Positions 18,789 to 26,339 of a stretch of 38,302 nt of DNA are shown one piece after another. How positions within the stretch are numbered: the first letter of the stretch is position 1; each line of letters starts with the position of its first letter. The notes under the pieces are model-generated. The model was given only the letters and a program-made list of their open reading frames with translations, searched no databases and was not told the DNA's origin. This stretch comes from CAZJJZ01 sp964546505. GTDB taxonomy: Bacteria; Patescibacteriota; Gracilibacteria; UBA1369. A program made the position numbers and the translations under genes. The stretch lies in assembly GCA_964546505.1 (NCBI GenBank), contig CAZJJZ010000012.1, positions 1-38,302 of the forward strand, written 5' to 3'.

Positions 18789-19470
18789 TTATAATTTTAA
18801 AATTCTCAGAATAATATCGCTGAGGTGTTCCTTGAAATCTTCGTGTTCGGGTAAGTGAGTGCGGAGAAACTGCTTGATGGCCTTGGGATCCTGCCCCTCC
18901 AATTCGATAGCAATATCAGCCAATAAACCTTGCTTCAGTTCAAAATGCAGTCTTTTGACAAANNNNNNNNNNNNNNNNNNNNNNNNNNNNNNNNNNNNNN
19001 NNNNNNNNNNNNNNNNNNNNNNNNCCGATGCGCACACCCGCGTCAGAAAGTATAATTTTGGTATGCTTTGGTGGATGATACTGATGTATAAGCCAATAAA
19101 CCACACCATACACAACAGTCGCCAATAACATCGACCAATTACCACTGATCGCCTCAGCTATGACTGCAAACAGAAACACCAAACCGGCAATTACCCACCA
19201 AGACATGGTTTTATAATATTGGTGATATTCTGGAGCTATCCAGCAAAAAACAGCCCTCATAAAGGCATAATCAGGATGATCTAAATTTTCATAGTTGGCT
19301 TCAAATACAGACTCATGCACTTGCTTGCGGTGCAGAAGCTTATGCGGCATTGCTGGATGGTCGCTTTCGATAATCAGGTAATTATGCTCTTCTCCTTCAG
19401 GAATCAAGCCTGCGGGTATTTCCAGCTCGAGGTTAGAATTAGTGGAATTGGTTTTTATTTTGGTGGTCAT
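18789..19470 (-). CDS. Two-helix membrane protein heading the operon, unknown
   Basis: The N-terminal 85 residues are soluble, then two adjacent membrane segments (about 89-107 and 112-130) form a hairpin, followed by HTKIILSDAGVRI and a C-terminal domain reading KRLHFELKQGLLADIAIELEGQDPKAIKQFLRTHLPE. The gap at 18963-19024 changes the frame, but the two halves make sense as one protein of about 225 residues. The layout of a two-helix hairpin plus a small beta/alpha domain recalls bacterial PH-like (DUF304-type) membrane proteins and PrgI-sized subunits of type IV secretion-like loci. I cannot confirm either. As the first gene of the block it may sit in the membrane with the TrbL-like protein. 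Confidence 0.68.
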
Positions 19471-19602
19471 TGGAAGATAACTATATCCCGCTATTTTAGC
19501 ATAAAATGAGGCCGAAAAGTAGCCGCTAGGTCTTTCGACCAGGGAGTTTCTATTGCATTAAGTGATGATTGTTTTGAAATATACCTGCATCCGTACTTCA
19601 GC

Positions 19603-19630
19603 TTGACATTTTAGCGCCCTTAGCTTAAAT
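19603..19630 (+). promoter_or_regulatory. Promoter of rpsF-rpsR
   Basis: A perfect TTGACA (19603-19608), a 16-base spacer and TTAAAT (19625-19630). The predicted transcript starts near 19637, giving a leader of about 60 bases that holds the hairpin at 19648-19671. Confidence 0.6.
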
Positions 19631-19647
19631 TTCGCACGCTTCTTTGT

Positions 19648-19671
19648 GCCTGACACCTTGAGTGCTTAGGC
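19648..19671 (+). promoter_or_regulatory. Leader hairpin before rpsF
   Basis: GCCT/AGGC form an outer stem and CAC/GTG an inner stem closed by CTTGA, with an asymmetric internal loop. GCAC at 19634-19637 could instead pair with GTGC at 19646-19649 or 19662-19665, giving competing folds. Ribosomal S6:S18 leaders are known in this position in many bacteria. I do not see their conserved CCG bulge here, so this is only a candidate. Confidence 0.3.
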
Positions 19672-19698
19672 TTAAATATTTTTTAACCCGTACAAAGA

Positions 19699-20070
19699 AT
19701 GAAAATGGAAGACAACAAATATGAATTGATGGTCATCATCAGTTCAGAAATCGGCTCTGATGCTGTAAACAAGCGTTTGGAGGCCATTAAGAAGACCCTG
19801 GAAAAGCATGGTGAAATCTTCTTTGAAGATATCTGGGGAGAAAGAGACCTTGCTTATGCTATCAAAAAGCAAAACAAAGGTCATTATGCTGTTTTTGACT
19901 TCGAATATAAAGCAGAAAAGATTGTTGATTTGGAAACAATGCTCAGACTTGAGCCCGAGGTTTTGCGTCACTTGATTGTGAAACTACCGATCAAATATCA
20001 ACCTAAAACCGCCTCTCAATTGCGAAAAAGCTCAGAAACCGCAGAAGCCTTAGAAGAAGCTAAAGAATAA
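19699..20070 (+). CDS. rpsF: 30S ribosomal protein S6
   Basis: S6 binds the central domain of 16S rRNA with S18. The 123-residue product has the family order: YELMVIISSE strand, helix, GERDLAYAIKKQNKGHYAVFDFEYKA, then LRLEPEVLRHLIVKL. It ends in an acidic and Ala-rich tail (about residues 103-123), as in many S6 proteins. The ATG at 19699 and one at 19705 (MEDNKYELM) are both possible starts. No Shine-Dalgarno sequence is visible. The rpsR gene follows after 32 bases without the ssb gene that often separates the two. Confidence 0.96.
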   Translation: MKMEDNKYELMVIISSEIGSDAVNKRLEAIKKTLEKHGEIFFEDIWGERDLAYAIKKQNKGHYAVFDFEYKAEKIVDLETMLRLEPEVLRHLIVKLPIKYQPKTASQLRKSSETAEALEEAKE

Positions 20071-20102
20071 GGCAATCTCCTATTAACTAATTTAAATTTA
20101 CC

Positions 20103-20318
20103 ATGGCCAAAAATAAGTACAACAAGGCTTGCCCCTTCACTAAAGACCAAGTTCCATATATCGACTATAAAGATGTGGAATTACTGAAAAAGTATGTTTC
20201 CAAATACGGTAAAATCGTTCCAAGATATTATTCTGGTGTGAATTTGAAGTATCAAAAAATGCTGACAACTGCGATAAAAAGAGCCAGACAGATGGCACTT
20301 TTGAAATTTGTCCGTTAA
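20103..20318 (+). CDS. rpsR: 30S ribosomal protein S18
   Basis: S18 pairs with S6 on the platform of the small subunit. The 71-residue product shows CPFTKDQVPYIDYKDVELLKKY, the SKYGKIVPRYYSGV turn and the C-terminal KYQKMLTTAIKRARQMALLKFV. It has only one cysteine, so it is the form without a zinc-binding motif. It is in an operon with rpsF. The gene usually found next, rplI (L9), is absent here; a cell-wall peptidase follows instead. Confidence 0.97.
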   Translation: MAKNKYNKACPFTKDQVPYIDYKDVELLKKYVSKYGKIVPRYYSGVNLKYQKMLTTAIKRARQMALLKFVR

Positions 20319-20341
20319 TTTATCTGATCTACAAGCCTAAA

Positions 20342-20410
20342 AAGGCCACTTACTTGCAAAATGATTTTTTCCTGCTATAATCCGGTTGAGGCTGGCAAAA
20401 AAGTGGCCTT
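20342..20410 (+). repeat. Perfect 10-bp inverted repeat enclosing a promoter
   Basis: AAGGCCACTT (20342-20351) and AAGTGGCCTT (20401-20410) are exact reverse complements 49 bases apart. The loop contains TTGCAA (20354-20359), a 16-base spacer and a perfect TATAAT (20376-20381). A transcript reading through from rpsR could form the stem, whereas a transcript starting inside would contain only the right arm. It could also be a paired operator site. Confidence 0.5.
20354..20381 (+). promoter_or_regulatory. Promoter of the M23 peptidase operon
   Basis: TTGCAA (20354-20359), a 16-base spacer and a perfect consensus TATAAT (20376-20381). The leader to the TTG start is about 200 bases and contains a second hairpin at 20449-20478 (TTTCAATC/GATTGAAA, 8-bp stem, 14-base loop), which may be regulatory. 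Confidence 0.55.
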
Positions 20411-20585
20411 AATGAAAATGAAAATACAGGATTTATCTGCGTAACCCATTTCAATCTAACCTATCTTGGCGATTGAAAGTTAGTTTTCTGCAATACGGGA
20501 AGCGCAACAAAATCTTAATTAAAACGTCATCAACAATTTCGTACAACAATCAGGTGAAGTTGCGGTAGATACGGTAGAGACAGGT

Positions 20586-21764
20586 TTGAATACGATTGCC
20601 AGAAGGCTAAGGCATAAAAAAGTGTTTGCAGGTTTGGAATCAGCATCCAAGTCCGGAATTTTGAAAGTCTTATCGGCAAGTACCTGGAATAAAAAGTCAA
20701 CTTTAAGCAGATCAAGGTCTGCCAATCATCTATTCAAAGTATATTCAGTGGGAGTGATTGGCTTTTTTACTGTTATGTCCTTTACCCCTTCCAACGCTCA
20801 ATATAACATTGCCGATGCTTCTCCTGTATTAATGGAGGATATCACCCAAAACTACTCGGAAGTAAATAATGCTTTGTTTTTTGATCAGGACGGTTACATA
20901 CCGAAGGTATCTCTTCAGACTCAACAATCGGATCGAAGTACCATGAATGGGAAATTAGTACATGAAGTGGCGGATGGAGAGACATTATCGACTATTGCGG
21001 AAGAATATGGCTTAAAAACCGAGACTTTAATGTGGGAGAACGGTATTAGTAATGCAGCCAAAATTAAAGTAGGTCAAAGCTTGGTAATTCCTCCAGTAAA
21101 TGGAGTAACTCATGTGGTGGAAAAAGGCCAGGATCTGGCAAAAATCGCCAAAGCCTACAATGTCAATGCCGATAATATCGTGAAACAGAATCAACTGATT
21201 GCAGATAGTCCGCTGCTAACCGGTCAAGAATTGTTCATACCTGATGCCAAACCATTGCCAGCTCCGGCAACGCCTGCCAGAAATGCCAATGCCAGAATTG
21301 CCAGTTCCAGCCGTGTAAATGCCAAGGCCGGTACTGCTGCCTTGACTTCAGGTAGTAAAATTGGCAGCAGCAGCACTGCTACGCCAGCAAGTGGTAAGAT
21401 TTTGATCAAACCTACCAGAGGAGCCAAGACTCAGGGCTATCATCCGGGACATTATGCAATTGACCTCGCCGACGCCAGCAAGCCGCCAATTTGGGCTGCT
21501 GACTCTGGAACTGTAGTAAAAGTTTCCACTGGTACTTATGGTGGAGGTTATGGCAATCATGTGATTATTGACCATGGTAATGGCATCAAGACCCTGTACG
21601 CGCATATGGAAACAGTTGCAGTTTCGACTGGCGACACAGTCAGCCAAGGTGATGTGATCGGTAAAATGGGCAGAACCGGTAGAGTATTTGGTAGAACAGG
21701 AATTCACCTGCATTTTGAAGTGATTAAGAATGGTATCAAACAAAATCCGCAAAATTACTTCTAG
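20586..21764 (+). CDS. LysM-repeat M23 metallopeptidase (peptidoglycan hydrolase)
   Basis: A secreted cell-wall endopeptidase of 392 residues. A basic N-terminal region of about 48 residues precedes one hydrophobic segment (about 50-70, ending SNAQ). Two LysM peptidoglycan-binding repeats follow (about 124-168 and 172-220; both contain the LxxIAxxY-type core), then an Ala/Ser-rich linker, and the M23 domain (about 280-392). The zinc ligands are visible: HYAID (His289, Asp293) and HLHFE (His374, His376). The start is the TTG at 20586, preceded by GAGACAGG. The frame is open back to a stop at 20520 but offers only rare start codons such as ATC at 20529. The 3' end overlaps yidD if the latter starts at 21730. 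Confidence 0.9.
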   Translation: MNTIARRLRHKKVFAGLESASKSGILKVLSASTWNKKSTLSRSRSANHLFKVYSVGVIGFFTVMSFTPSNAQYNIADASPVLMEDITQNYSEVNNALFFDQDGYIPKVSLQTQQSDRSTMNGKLVHEVADGETLSTIAEEYGLKTETLMWENGISNAAKIKVGQSLVIPPVNGVTHVVEKGQDLAKIAKAYNVNADNIVKQNQLIADSPLLTGQELFIPDAKPLPAPATPARNANARIASSSRVNAKAGTAALTSGSKIGSSSTATPASGKILIKPTRGAKTQGYHPGHYAIDLADASKPPIWAADSGTVVKVSTGTYGGGYGNHVIIDHGNGIKTLYAHMETVAVSTGDTVSQGDVIGKMGRTGRVFGRTGIHLHFEVIKNGIKQNPQNYF

Positions 21765-22038
21765 TTGGCAGAATAGTAGTTGGTGGCAGAAACCGCTGTG
21801 GCTTCCACGTTATTTGGTGTTGCTGTTGATAACACTGTATCAACAGACAATTTCACCTGACCATGGACCACTGAAACACCTCTTTAAGTACGGCTACTGT
21901 CGCTTTCATCCCACTTGCTCTGACTACGGATTCGAGGCCGTCTTGAAGTATGGAGTGATTTTGGGTAGTATGAAGGCTATCTACCGGATCATTCGCTGCA
22001 ACCCTTGGAATCCAGGTGGACATGATCCATTAAAATAA
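21730..22038 (+). CDS. yidD: YidD, membrane protein insertion efficiency factor
   Basis: YidD is a small membrane-associated protein that assists YidC-dependent insertion. The 102-residue product has the family core: LLLITLYQQTISPDHGP, then the cysteine-containing CRFHPTCSDYGFEAVLKYG and the C-terminal RIIRCNPWNPGGHDPLK. About 23 extra residues, Trp- and Ser-rich, precede the usual start. The only ATG is at 21730, inside the 3' end of the M23 gene, which gives a 35-base overlap. A later TTG/GTG start near 21812 is possible. The usual partners rpmH, rnpA and yidC are not adjacent. Confidence 0.93.
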   Translation: MVSNKIRKITSSWQNSSWWQKPLWLPRYLVLLLITLYQQTISPDHGPLKHLFKYGYCRFHPTCSDYGFEAVLKYGVILGSMKAIYRIIRCNPWNPGGHDPLK

Positions 22039-22041
22039 TTT

Positions 22042-22452
22042 ATGTCTGAGGAGAATTTCGCTCAATTATTTGAAGAGCAGTTCAAAAAAAGCCGCTTGAA
22101 AGATGTCGACAAAGGTCAAAAACAGTTCGGCGATCCCGATCAGGCCTATTTGGATAGTAAACAAACATTTACGCCCAAAGAAGTGCAGGGAGTACTGGAT
22201 TTGCATGGTTTAACTGTGGAAAGAAGCCAATGGGCTGTCAGAAATTTTATTGATGAGTGCCGCAAATCCAATTGGAAAAAAGTGAGAATAATTTGTGGCA
22301 TGGGTAGAAATTCAGCTGACGGAAAATCCAAATTAAGACCGGCTGCAGTAGCCATTCTAAATGAATTGAGAGAAAAAAGCCTAATTAAAGACTATCAGAG
22401 CGCAGAACCAAGAAATGGTGGATACGGTGCCTTGGAGGTAATGATCAAGTAG
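22042..22452 (+). CDS. Smr-domain protein (putative DNA/RNA endonuclease)
   Basis: A stand-alone Smr domain of 136 residues. The first 45 residues are charged and helical. The Smr signature follows: LDLHGLT (residues 52-58), a helix with RNFIDECRKS, VRIICGMGRNSADGKSKLRPAAV, and a final GGYGALEVMIK strand. Smr domains occur as the MutS2 C-terminus and as free proteins with nicking nuclease activity; some also cleave mRNA at stalled ribosomes. It starts 3 bases after the yidD stop, so it is in that operon. The protein resembles YdaL/SmrA-type proteins. The target is unknown. Confidence 0.88.
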   Translation: MSEENFAQLFEEQFKKSRLKDVDKGQKQFGDPDQAYLDSKQTFTPKEVQGVLDLHGLTVERSQWAVRNFIDECRKSNWKKVRIICGMGRNSADGKSKLRPAAVAILNELREKSLIKDYQSAEPRNGGYGALEVMIK

Positions 22453-22463
22453 ATTAACTTTGC

Positions 22464-22694
22464 TTATTTTTTACCGTATTTCCGCTTCAAGTATTCGATG
22501 ATAACCGTGGATTCGACCACAATTTTACCGTGATCATCCAAAACCGGCACCAATCCCCCGTTTTCCTCCATTACCACTTGCGGTTTATGACGTGGATCAA
22601 CCTCGATGGCCTGATATTTGAGGCCCAACTGACGCAATACAGCACGTACATTAGCGCAGTAGGGACAATATTCAAACTGATATAATTTTATCAT
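22464..22694 (-). CDS. Glutaredoxin-like / GST N-terminal thioredoxin-fold protein
   Basis: A 76-residue thioredoxin-fold protein with the dithiol active site CPYC (Cys10, Cys13), a cis-Pro region GGLVPVLDD and a C-terminal helix starting ESTVIIEYL. This is the pattern of glutaredoxin and of the N-terminal domain of glutathione S-transferases. It probably reduces disulfides or glutathione-like adducts in the cytoplasm. Its length fits a free-standing glutaredoxin. It is convergent with the Smr gene (11 bases apart) and divergent from uppP. Confidence 0.88.
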   Translation of the reverse strand: MIKLYQFEYCPYCANVRAVLRQLGLKYQAIEVDPRHKPQVVMEENGGLVPVLDDHGKIVVESTVIIEYLKRKYGKK

Positions 22695-22715
22695 GGCTTT
22701 GTGTCATTTTTTTGG

Positions 22716-22721
22716 TAGAAT
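22716..22721 (+). promoter_or_regulatory. Extended -10 promoter of uppP
   Basis: TGG-TAGAAT forms an extended -10 (TGn at 22713-22715 and a 5/6 match to TATAAT), about 31 bases before the uppP ATG. No convincing -35 is visible. Confidence 0.4.
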
Positions 22722-22752
22722 CGCGGCGTTACTGTAACAAAAAATTTTCTTC

Positions 22753-23589
22753 ATGTCATTAGTGGAATCAATGGTATTGGGCGCGGTCCAGGGAATTACT
22801 GAGTTTTTACCAATCTCGTCTTCCGGTCATCTGATTTTGGGCGAGTCTTTGCTACATTTAAATGTCGAAGAGTTGAAAGCCTTTGATATTGCTGTTCATT
22901 TTGGTACTTTACTTGCCATTTTGGTGGCTTTTAGAAAGGACTACTGGCGCTTAATAGGCAGTTTTTGGCAATGGGTGATGACCAGTCTGAAGAGAAGTAA
23001 GGTGTTGCAAGCTGAAACCAAGCAAGATCTGGCAAAAATTCGCTATTTAATTATCGGTACCATACCGGCAATAATCTTTGGGCTAGGGTGGGGAGACTGG
23101 CTGGATGAAAATGTCAGAAATCCGGTTTCCGTGGCAGTTTTACTGATTGTAGTTGGTGTGTTGTTTTTGGTAGTGGAGAAAATTCATCAGCGAATCCCCA
23201 AAAAGCATTTAAATCAACAAAACACCTTGCTGATAGGCTTTGCTCAAGCGTTGGCCTTGATACCGGGAGTTTCGCGCTCGGGAGCAACTATTTGCGCCGG
23301 ATTACTCAGTGGTATAAAACGGGATGAAGCAGCCAGATTTTCTTTTCTACTAGGTAGCATTGCCATGTTTGCGGCGACAGCCTTGGCAACCTGGAAAGTC
23401 ACTAAAGGCGAGTATACTCTGCCAGACAGTCAGATTCTGATTGTGGGAATAACAAGCTCTTTTTTGACCGGTTGGTGGGCGATTAATTTTTTGATTAGCT
23501 TTTTGAAAAAACATAGTTTGGCTACATTTGCTTATTATCGCATTGTAGCGGGCCTATTATTTTTAATTTTAACTTTCTGGAGATGGTAA
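22753..23589 (+). CDS. uppP: Undecaprenyl-diphosphatase (UppP/BacA)
   Basis: An integral membrane phosphatase that recycles undecaprenyl pyrophosphate to the lipid carrier used for peptidoglycan and other glycans; it also gives bacitracin tolerance. The 278 residues include both family motifs: GAVQGITEFLPISSSGH (residues 10-26, with the catalytic Glu and SSSGH) and PGVSRSGAT (about 171-179). Several membrane segments are present and the length is normal. It overlaps the next gene by 7 bases, so the two are translationally coupled. This suggests that the downstream nucleotidyltransferase also serves envelope sugar metabolism. Confidence 0.97.
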   Translation: MSLVESMVLGAVQGITEFLPISSSGHLILGESLLHLNVEELKAFDIAVHFGTLLAILVAFRKDYWRLIGSFWQWVMTSLKRSKVLQAETKQDLAKIRYLIIGTIPAIIFGLGWGDWLDENVRNPVSVAVLLIVVGVLFLVVEKIHQRIPKKHLNQQNTLLIGFAQALALIPGVSRSGATICAGLLSGIKRDEAARFSFLLGSIAMFAATALATWKVTKGEYTLPDSQILIVGITSSFLTGWWAINFLISFLKKHSLATFAYYRIVAGLLFLILTFWRW

Positions 23590-24859
23590 AAGTAGTACTT
23601 TTGGCTGGTGGTAAGAGTGAGAGAATTTGGCCTTTAGAAGAGAAACCGCTGCTTAAATTGGTGGGTGAGAGATTGATAGTACATCAAATTGATCTGATGT
23701 ATAAAGTCGGATTACGAGATTTTTTAATCATTGGTAATGAAGTCAATATTCCAATTTTACAGGAAGAGTCTTTTTATTGGGGTGAACGCTTTACGAATGC
23801 CTCTTTTGACTTTGCCATACAGCAATATCCACAGGGCTCAGCCGGTGCGTTAAAAAGCGCGGTGGACAAATTAGTGAATCACTCCCTGTTGATTGTGAGC
23901 GCCAATGATGTTTTGGAAATTTCCGCATATCAACAAATGTTAACGACTGTCGCCGAAAATCCTTCCGAAGGAGCCATTCTGGCCAAGAAGGTGCAAAATT
24001 ATTTTCCAGGAGGCTATCTGATGGTAGATGCGGATGGCTACCTGATGGATATCAAGGAAAAACCCGGCGAAGGCAATGAGCCTTCAGATTTGATGAATAT
24101 AGTTGTGCATTATTTACCGTCAGGAAGACAATTGATGGAAAGGATTTTAGCACTGGAAAGTATATCAAATGGGGATCTCTATCAAAGTGCGGTTTTGGAA
24201 TTGGCTACCATGGGCCAAAAAATGCGAATTGTTCAGTATCAAGGCGCGTGGCAAGCCATCAAATACCCTTGGCATATTTATGAAGAAGCACAATTGTTAT
24301 TTGCCAAGCAACTAGGAAAACAGGCAAAAATGATTAGTAGTGAAGCTGAANNNNNNNNNNNNNNNNNNNGGCAGTAATTGAGGGTCCGGTGATTATCGAA
24401 GATGGAGTAGTAGTGAAGGAGTTTGCAGTATTAAAAGGCCCACTCTATCTGGGCAAAAATACCATGGTGGGAAATCACTCTTTACTCCGGGAAAGTTTTA
24501 TTGAAGCGAATTCTTTGGTGGGAAGTTACAGCGAAATTACTCGTTCGTATTTAGGAGAAGGTGTAAAGACTCACCAAAACTATATAGGTGACAGTGTGAT
24601 TGGGGATTATGTAGAATTTGGCGCCGGCAGTAAAACAGCTAATTGGCGATTGGATCGGCAGCAGGTTACGATGAAGATTAAAGACAAGGAAGTGACGACA
24701 GGTAAAGAAAAAATGGGGGCAATTATCGGTGAGCGAGTCAAGACAGGAATGAATGTAGCCTTGATGCCTGGCGTGAGAATTGGAAAACATAGCTCGATCT
24801 GGCCAAATTTAACAGTCAAAAAGGACATTCCCGCAAATAGCATGCTTAAGGTAGAATAA
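23583..24859 (+). CDS. Sugar-phosphate nucleotidyltransferase with left-handed beta-helix domain (GlmU-like)
   Basis: The N-terminal 255 residues are a nucleotidyltransferase: VVLLAGGKSERIWPLEEKPLLKL carries the nucleotide-binding loop and Lys. QGSAGALKSA, SANDVLE and MDIKEKPGEG match later conserved positions. After the N-run at 24351-24369 the frame shifts but continues as a hexapeptide-repeat beta-helix (VIEGPVIIEDGVVVKEFAVLKGPLYLGKNTMVG ... GAIIGERVKTGMNVALMPGVRIG), so this is one gene of about 425 residues with a mis-sized gap. The architecture fits GlmU-like or archaeal-type bifunctional enzymes making UDP-GlcNAc or dTDP/GDP sugars. GlmU itself has a longer C-terminal acetyltransferase, so exact substrates are unsure. 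It overlaps uppP by 7 bases. Confidence 0.82.
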
Positions 24860-24866
24860 TACGCAT

Positions 24867-26273
24867 TTAGATGGTATTCCCCGGATTCTGAACGGTGTTT
24901 GGCACTACATTAGCTATATCGCTATTGGTAGTTGTAGTTAAAGTGGAAAAGGCAATTTCCGGAGCGGGCGCCACTGCAGTTTGGGGGAAAGTTGTGGTTG
25001 GTGGCTGTTCTATGGCTACCATTACCGGTGCTGTTGGCAGTGGCGCTGGAGCCATGGAGATGTTCTGTACTTGTTGAGCTGCTTGTTGAAGTTCAATCAG
25101 TCCCTGACTGGCTGTTTGCTGTAAATTTTGAACACCTTGTTGGGCACTTGCCATTCCTTGACCGGCAAACTGTTTGACCTGATTGACTTGCTGCTGCAAG
25201 GCATTTGCAAGCCAGTTGGGAGCTGCTTCTGATCCAAGAGCCGCGTTGGCATTAGTTGCTGCCAGTGCTTTGGCTTCTCTTTCCTGTCTTTTGGTCTTGA
25301 GTTGAGCGATTAATTGATCCGTTTTGTTTTTCGTTTCATTTTCATCATAGTTACCTTCAAAATTGATAGTTTGAATTGGATAAGGGATATTCACGCCCGC
25401 TTGATTGTAGGCCTTGGTAAGTCTCATGATCACTTGATTTTTTACTTTAATCGCTTTACCTCCTCTGGATTCAATCCAAACATGAATCAGAAAATTAATC
25501 GTTGAATCTCCCCATTCTGTGAGTACCACAGATGGTTTGGGCTTTTTGGTAATATGAGGAACTTGCTTAACCACTTCCAAGGTGAGATCCAGGACTCTGC
25601 GTAAATCAGCTTCATAACCAACTCCCATCGAAAAAGTTAAACGACGGAAAGGATTTGATGTCTTACTGATCACTGTGTTTTTGAAAAGTACGGAATTAGG
25701 AACAACGATTTTGGTACCATCAAAAGCCTTGATGATGGTGGCGCGCATTTGAATTTCTTCAATTTTTCCCATTACTCCGTCGACTTTGATAATGTCACCG
25801 ATTGTGTAATGTCGGGAAATCAAAATCATCATTCCTGCCATAAAATTCATGATCAAGTCCTGAGAAGCGAAACCCACACCAAAAGCTCCGGCAGCGACGA
25901 TTGGTTTGAGGTCTATACCCACAATGCTCAAAGCAATGGTAACACCAATAGTGATCACACCAATGCTGGATATTCTACCCGCCACAATCTGCACTTCCTT
26001 ATGTTCTTCCTCCACACCTTTTTCAGCAAGTTTGTTTTCTACCAGACTTTTGACAATTCTAGAAACACCGAATGTCAAAACCAACACTAATAGAGCAGTT
26101 AACCAGAGCGGAATCTGGGTAATTACTTGGGTAATCAAATTGCCAATTTGGCTACTGGTTTGCTCACTAACCTGGTTGACAGTCTTGCTAGCAGTCTGGG
26201 CAAAAGCCGCTGGTATGAACATAAAGAAACAAATTAATCTAGATATTATACCAAAAATAGGCCTGAACAGCAA
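24867..26273 (-). CDS. MscS-family mechanosensitive channel with Gln/Ala-rich tail
   Basis: Small-conductance mechanosensitive channel of 451-468 residues. Its membrane segments include one at about 55-75 and the pore helix with GAFGVGFASQDLIMNFMAGMMIL. The beta domain follows (IGDIIKVDGVMGKIEEIQMRATIIKAFDGTKIVVPNSVLF), then the alpha/beta domain ending INIPYPIQTI-like. The last 140 residues are a Gln, Ala and Thr/Pro-rich tail that MscS usually lacks. Two starts are possible: TTG at 26273 gives a signal-peptide-like start ending in AFA-Q, while ATG at 26222 fits a promoter (TTGCTG, 17 bases, TATAAT) that lies within the longer version. It is divergent from the SPFH gene. It opens under membrane tension to release solutes. 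Confidence 0.9.
   Translation of the reverse strand: MLFRPIFGIISRLICFFMFIPAAFAQTASKTVNQVSEQTSSQIGNLITQVITQIPLWLTALLVLVLTFGVSRIVKSLVENKLAEKGVEEEHKEVQIVAGRISSIGVITIGVTIALSIVGIDLKPIVAAGAFGVGFASQDLIMNFMAGMMILISRHYTIGDIIKVDGVMGKIEEIQMRATIIKAFDGTKIVVPNSVLFKNTVISKTSNPFRRLTFSMGVGYEADLRRVLDLTLEVVKQVPHITKKPKPSVVLTEWGDSTINFLIHVWIESRGGKAIKVKNQVIMRLTKAYNQAGVNIPYPIQTINFEGNYDENETKNKTDQLIAQLKTKRQEREAKALAATNANAALGSEAAPNWLANALQQQVNQVKQFAGQGMASAQQGVQNLQQTASQGLIELQQAAQQVQNISMAPAPLPTAPVMVAIEQPPTTTFPQTAVAPAPEIAFSTLTTTTNSDIANVVPNTVQNPGNTI
26245..26273 (-). promoter_or_regulatory. Promoter overlapping the 5' end of the mscS gene
   Basis: On the minus strand TTGCTG (26268-26273), a 17-base spacer and a perfect TATAAT (26245-26250). 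It starts transcription near 26238, about 16 bases before the ATG at 26222, and so would exclude the upstream TTG start. Confidence 0.45.
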
Positions 26274-26339
26274 TGAGATTAATTAGCTTTTTCCTTGGAT
26301 AGACACATAATAGTGATGTTTTAATAACCAAAACACAAT

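Noticed and set aside
19471..19698. tRNA or small RNA gene between the operon and rpsF
   Set aside because: No cloverleaf or CCA-type end found; the only structure is the rpsF leader hairpin and a 4-bp GGTC/GACC stem.
25749..26286. Plus-strand ORFs opposite the mscS gene
   Set aside because: Antisense shadows of a well-conserved MscS domain with no signals of their own.
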